6,981 nt of DNA from Marinosulfonomonas sp. (GTDB lineage Bacteria > Pseudomonadota > Alphaproteobacteria > Rhodobacterales > Rhodobacteraceae): positions 1 to 6,981 of the forward strand of contig JAFLKA010000150.1 in the NCBI GenBank assembly GCA_022712735.1, given 5' to 3'. Position numbers and translations under genes: made by a program. Positions 5,021-6,981 of this stretch are shown piece after piece. Below the pieces are notes generated by a model that saw only the letters and a program-made list of their open reading frames with translations, was not told where the DNA came from and ran no database searches. Numbering within the stretch: position 1 is the stretch's first letter; each line of letters starts with the position of its first letter.

Positions 5021-6732
5021 ACAGGGCAGGATCAGTCGGTATTGTGATGATGGTGCACAACGCGCTGGACCGTGCTTCGCAAGTGGCGCGTCACTGGGCG
5101 ACTAACGGCTGTCCCGTCGTGATCCATGTAGATTCACAGGTGGGCCGTGATGCATATAAGGAATTTGTTGGCGGGCTGTCCGACCTGCCGGACCTGCAGT
5201 TTTCAAGAAGGCACTATTGCGAATGGGGCGCGTGGTCACTGGTTCAGGCATCACAAACCGCCTCGGAACTGATGCTAAAATCATTCCCCGATGTGCGCCA
5301 CATCTACCTTGCCTCTGGGTCCTGCCTGCCGCTTCGCCCTGTGCAGGAGTTGGTTGATTATCTGGCAGAACGCCCGCGCACGGATTTTATCGAATCCGCA
5401 ACGACGGATGATGTTCCCTGGGCGATTGGCGGTCTGGATTCCGAACGTTTTACCCTGCGGTTTCCGTTCTCATGGAAACGGCATCGTTCACTGTTTGACG
5501 GCTATGTCAGATTGCAGCGGCGCTTGCGTTACAAACGTAAAATCCCGATGGGTCTGGTGCCGCACCTTGGATCACAATGGTGGTGTCTGACACGCCGAAC
5601 GTTATCCGCAATTCTTGAAGATCAGGAACGCGACACCTTTGATAAATATTTCAAACGGGTCTGGATACCGGATGAATCCTATTATCAGACATTGGTCCGG
5701 CTGTTTTCCACGAGCATCGAGAGCCGTTCATTAACCCTGTCGAAGTTTGATTATCAGGGTAAGCCCCACACGTTTTATGACGACCATCTGCAATTGCTGC
5801 GCCGGTCTGATTGCTTTGTTGCGCGTAAAATTTGGCCACATGCGGATCGCCTGTATAAGACGCTGCTAACCGATGAGGCAGAGGCGCTGAAAAAGGCCGA
5901 GCCGAATCCGGGCAAGATTGACCGCATTTTCGCCAAAGCGGTTGAGCGGCGCACCCGTGGCCGTGCCGGTCTATACATGCAGAGCCGCTATCCGGTTGAA
6001 GGTTGGGAAAACGGCGCAACGCCATCCTCCTATTCGGTCTTTCAAGGCTTTGCCGACTTGTTCGAGGATTTCGCGCCGTGGTTGGCCAATTCCACAGGTG
6101 CAACGGTGCATGGCCATTTGTTTGCCCCGAAACGGGCAGAGTTTGCCGGTGGAGAAAGCATTTATAGCGGGTGCATGCCCGATTCAGCGGCTATGCGAGA
6201 TTCCAACCCGAAGGCGTTTTTAACCAACCTGATCTGGAACACCCGTGGCGAGCAGCAATGCTTCCAGTTTAGCCCAAGAGATTTGCAAGATTTGAACTGG
6301 TTCATCGCCAAAGATCCGAATGCCATTATCACGGTGATTACTGGCGCGTGGGTGGTGCCGCTGTTTCATTCCAACCTTAGCTTTGCCGAAATTAGAAAAG
6401 AAGCGGCACGCCTTCAGAAGATTGAAAGCGATCATATAAGGGTATTGCGTTCCCCCTATGCCAAGGCGCGGGTGCGGATCATGACGATGGCAGAATTCAT
6501 CGAGGCACCGATGGAGCCACTACAAGCGATCATCGATACAATTGGCCCACGCAACAAGTTGCGCACATTGTCCGAGGCACCAATAATGGCTGACCTGACC
6601 GGATTTGGGAAATTTTTGCAGAACCTGAAAAATCAGGGAATGCACCCGCATTTGATGGGGGATTTTCCGACTGGCGACCATATTTCGCAAGTTGCAACAA
6701 AACCGCGCAAACCGTATCTCGTCAGAAAATAG
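5017..6732 (+). CDS. GT14-type (Core-2/I-branching) glycosyltransferase with C-terminal domain of unknown function
   Basis: The protein has 571 residues from ATG 5017, which overlaps the preceding stop by four bases. Residues 1 to about 290 resemble the Branch family (GT14), whose animal members are beta-1,6-N-acetylglucosaminyltransferases and peptide O-xylosyltransferases. Visible blocks are VVIHVDSQ (34-41), CEWGAWSLVQA (68-78), LASGSCLPL (98-106), LGSQWWCLTRRT (184-195) and WIPDESYYQTLV (216-227). Glu220 lies where GT14 enzymes have their catalytic base. Residues 300-571 form a second globular region with no motif that I can assign; I recall that roseobacter GT14 proteins carry a DUF-type domain (perhaps DUF5928) here, but this is memory and not checked. 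No signal peptide or membrane segment is seen, so action in the cytoplasm is likely. An upstream in-frame TTG at 4939 would lie inside the previous gene and is not used. A sulfotransferase gene follows after six bases, so the two probably act on one product. Donor sugar is unknown. Confidence 0.85.
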   Translation: MNRAGSVGIVMMVHNALDRASQVARHWATNGCPVVIHVDSQVGRDAYKEFVGGLSDLPDLQFSRRHYCEWGAWSLVQASQTASELMLKSFPDVRHIYLASGSCLPLRPVQELVDYLAERPRTDFIESATTDDVPWAIGGLDSERFTLRFPFSWKRHRSLFDGYVRLQRRLRYKRKIPMGLVPHLGSQWWCLTRRTLSAILEDQERDTFDKYFKRVWIPDESYYQTLVRLFSTSIESRSLTLSKFDYQGKPHTFYDDHLQLLRRSDCFVARKIWPHADRLYKTLLTDEAEALKKAEPNPGKIDRIFAKAVERRTRGRAGLYMQSRYPVEGWENGATPSSYSVFQGFADLFEDFAPWLANSTGATVHGHLFAPKRAEFAGGESIYSGCMPDSAAMRDSNPKAFLTNLIWNTRGEQQCFQFSPRDLQDLNWFIAKDPNAIITVITGAWVVPLFHSNLSFAEIRKEAARLQKIESDHIRVLRSPYAKARVRIMTMAEFIEAPMEPLQAIIDTIGPRNKLRTLSEAPIMADLTGFGKFLQNLKNQGMHPHLMGDFPTGDHISQVATKPRKPYLVRK

Positions 6733-6738
6733 GACCCC

Positions 6739-6981
6739 ATGTCAGATAAATTCGACTATTTTGTTATGCTTGCGGAGAAGCGCACCGGATCAAATTTCCT
6801 ATGCTCGAACCTTAACCAGTTTAAGGGGGTTACGGCCCATGGCGAGGCGTTTAACCCGTATTTTATCGGGGACGGGGACAAAACCGATCTGCATGGCGTT
6901 ACGCTGGCCATGCGCGAGGCTGATCCGATCCGCCTGATTGATGAAATGAAGGCGGCGCCAAATAATCTGGTCGGGTTCCGG
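6739..6981 (+). CDS. Sulfotransferase family protein, 3' end beyond the window
   Basis: The frame from ATG 6739 stays open for 81 codons to the window end. MSDKFDYFVMLAEKRTGSNFL contains the RTGSNFL loop (15-21), which matches the 5'-phosphosulfate-binding loop of Stf0-like and related bacterial sulfotransferases. HGEAFNPYFIG (34-44) is the second family signature. Such enzymes move sulfate from PAPS to a hydroxyl of a sugar or lipid and release PAP. AGGA (6731-6734), which overlaps the previous stop codon TAG, is four bases before the ATG. The gap to the GT14 gene is six bases, so the two are almost certainly cotranscribed. The substrate is likely the glycan made by the upstream transferases, but this is inferred from position. 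The PAPS 3'-phosphate-binding part is not in the window. Confidence 0.75.
   Translation, partial: MSDKFDYFVMLAEKRTGSNFLCSNLNQFKGVTAHGEAFNPYFIGDGDKTDLHGVTLAMREADPIRLIDEMKAAPNNLVGFR

Noticed and set aside
5651..6103. 150-codon open frame on the - strand
   Set aside because: It lies wholly inside the GT14 gene, whose protein motifs are clear in the + frame, so it is an antisense shadow.
6692..6937. 81-codon + strand frame across the end of the GT14 gene
   Set aside because: It overlaps both the GT14 C-terminus and the sulfotransferase start in another frame, and its product has no family motif.
1..6981. CRISPR array, tRNA or rRNA genes, insertion sequence
   Set aside because: No regularly spaced repeats, no cloverleaf or rRNA sequence, and no transposase frame or terminal inverted repeats with target duplications were seen.

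Overview
The window reads as part of a surface-glycan (exopolysaccharide, capsule or lipopolysaccharide-type) locus of an alphaproteobacterium. The GalU and GalE sequences look most like those I remember from the Roseobacter group of Rhodobacterales. That placement rests on protein resemblance alone. Every supported gene is on the + strand, and the coding DNA is moderately GC-rich with more AT-rich gaps.

Layout. (1) 2-622: 3' part of cysQ, a 3'(2'),5'-bisphosphate nucleotidase. (2) 623-811: regulatory gap with a perfect 18-bp palindrome, a good intrinsic terminator for cysQ, a possible promoter, a strong Shine-Dalgarno and a 7-codon upstream ORF that overlaps the galU start. (3) 812-1704: galU (UDP-glucose pyrophosphorylase), broken by an apparent single-base deletion near 1057. 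(4) 1721-2704: galE (UDP-glucose 4-epimerase), TTG start. (5) 2746-3759 and 4010-5020: tandem paralogous family-2-like glycosyltransferases, separated by a 250-nt gap rich in hairpins. (6) 5017-6732: a GT14 (Core-2/I-branching type) glycosyltransferase with a long C-terminal domain that I cannot assign; its ATGA start overlaps the preceding stop. (7) 6739 to the window end: the start of a PAPS-dependent-type sulfotransferase.

How they may work together (inference). GalU and GalE make UDP-glucose and UDP-galactose. The three glycosyltransferases would build or branch a glycan, and the sulfotransferase would sulfate that glycan or a lipid. CysQ removes PAP, the by-product of PAPS-dependent sulfation. 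Its position at the other end of the locus fits a sulfated-glycan module, although CysQ also serves ordinary sulfate assimilation. The most notable points are the galU frameshift, the leader mini-ORF, two mutually exclusive hairpins over the ribosome-binding site of the first glycosyltransferase, the structured gap between the paralogues, and the two-domain GT14 protein next to a sulfotransferase.
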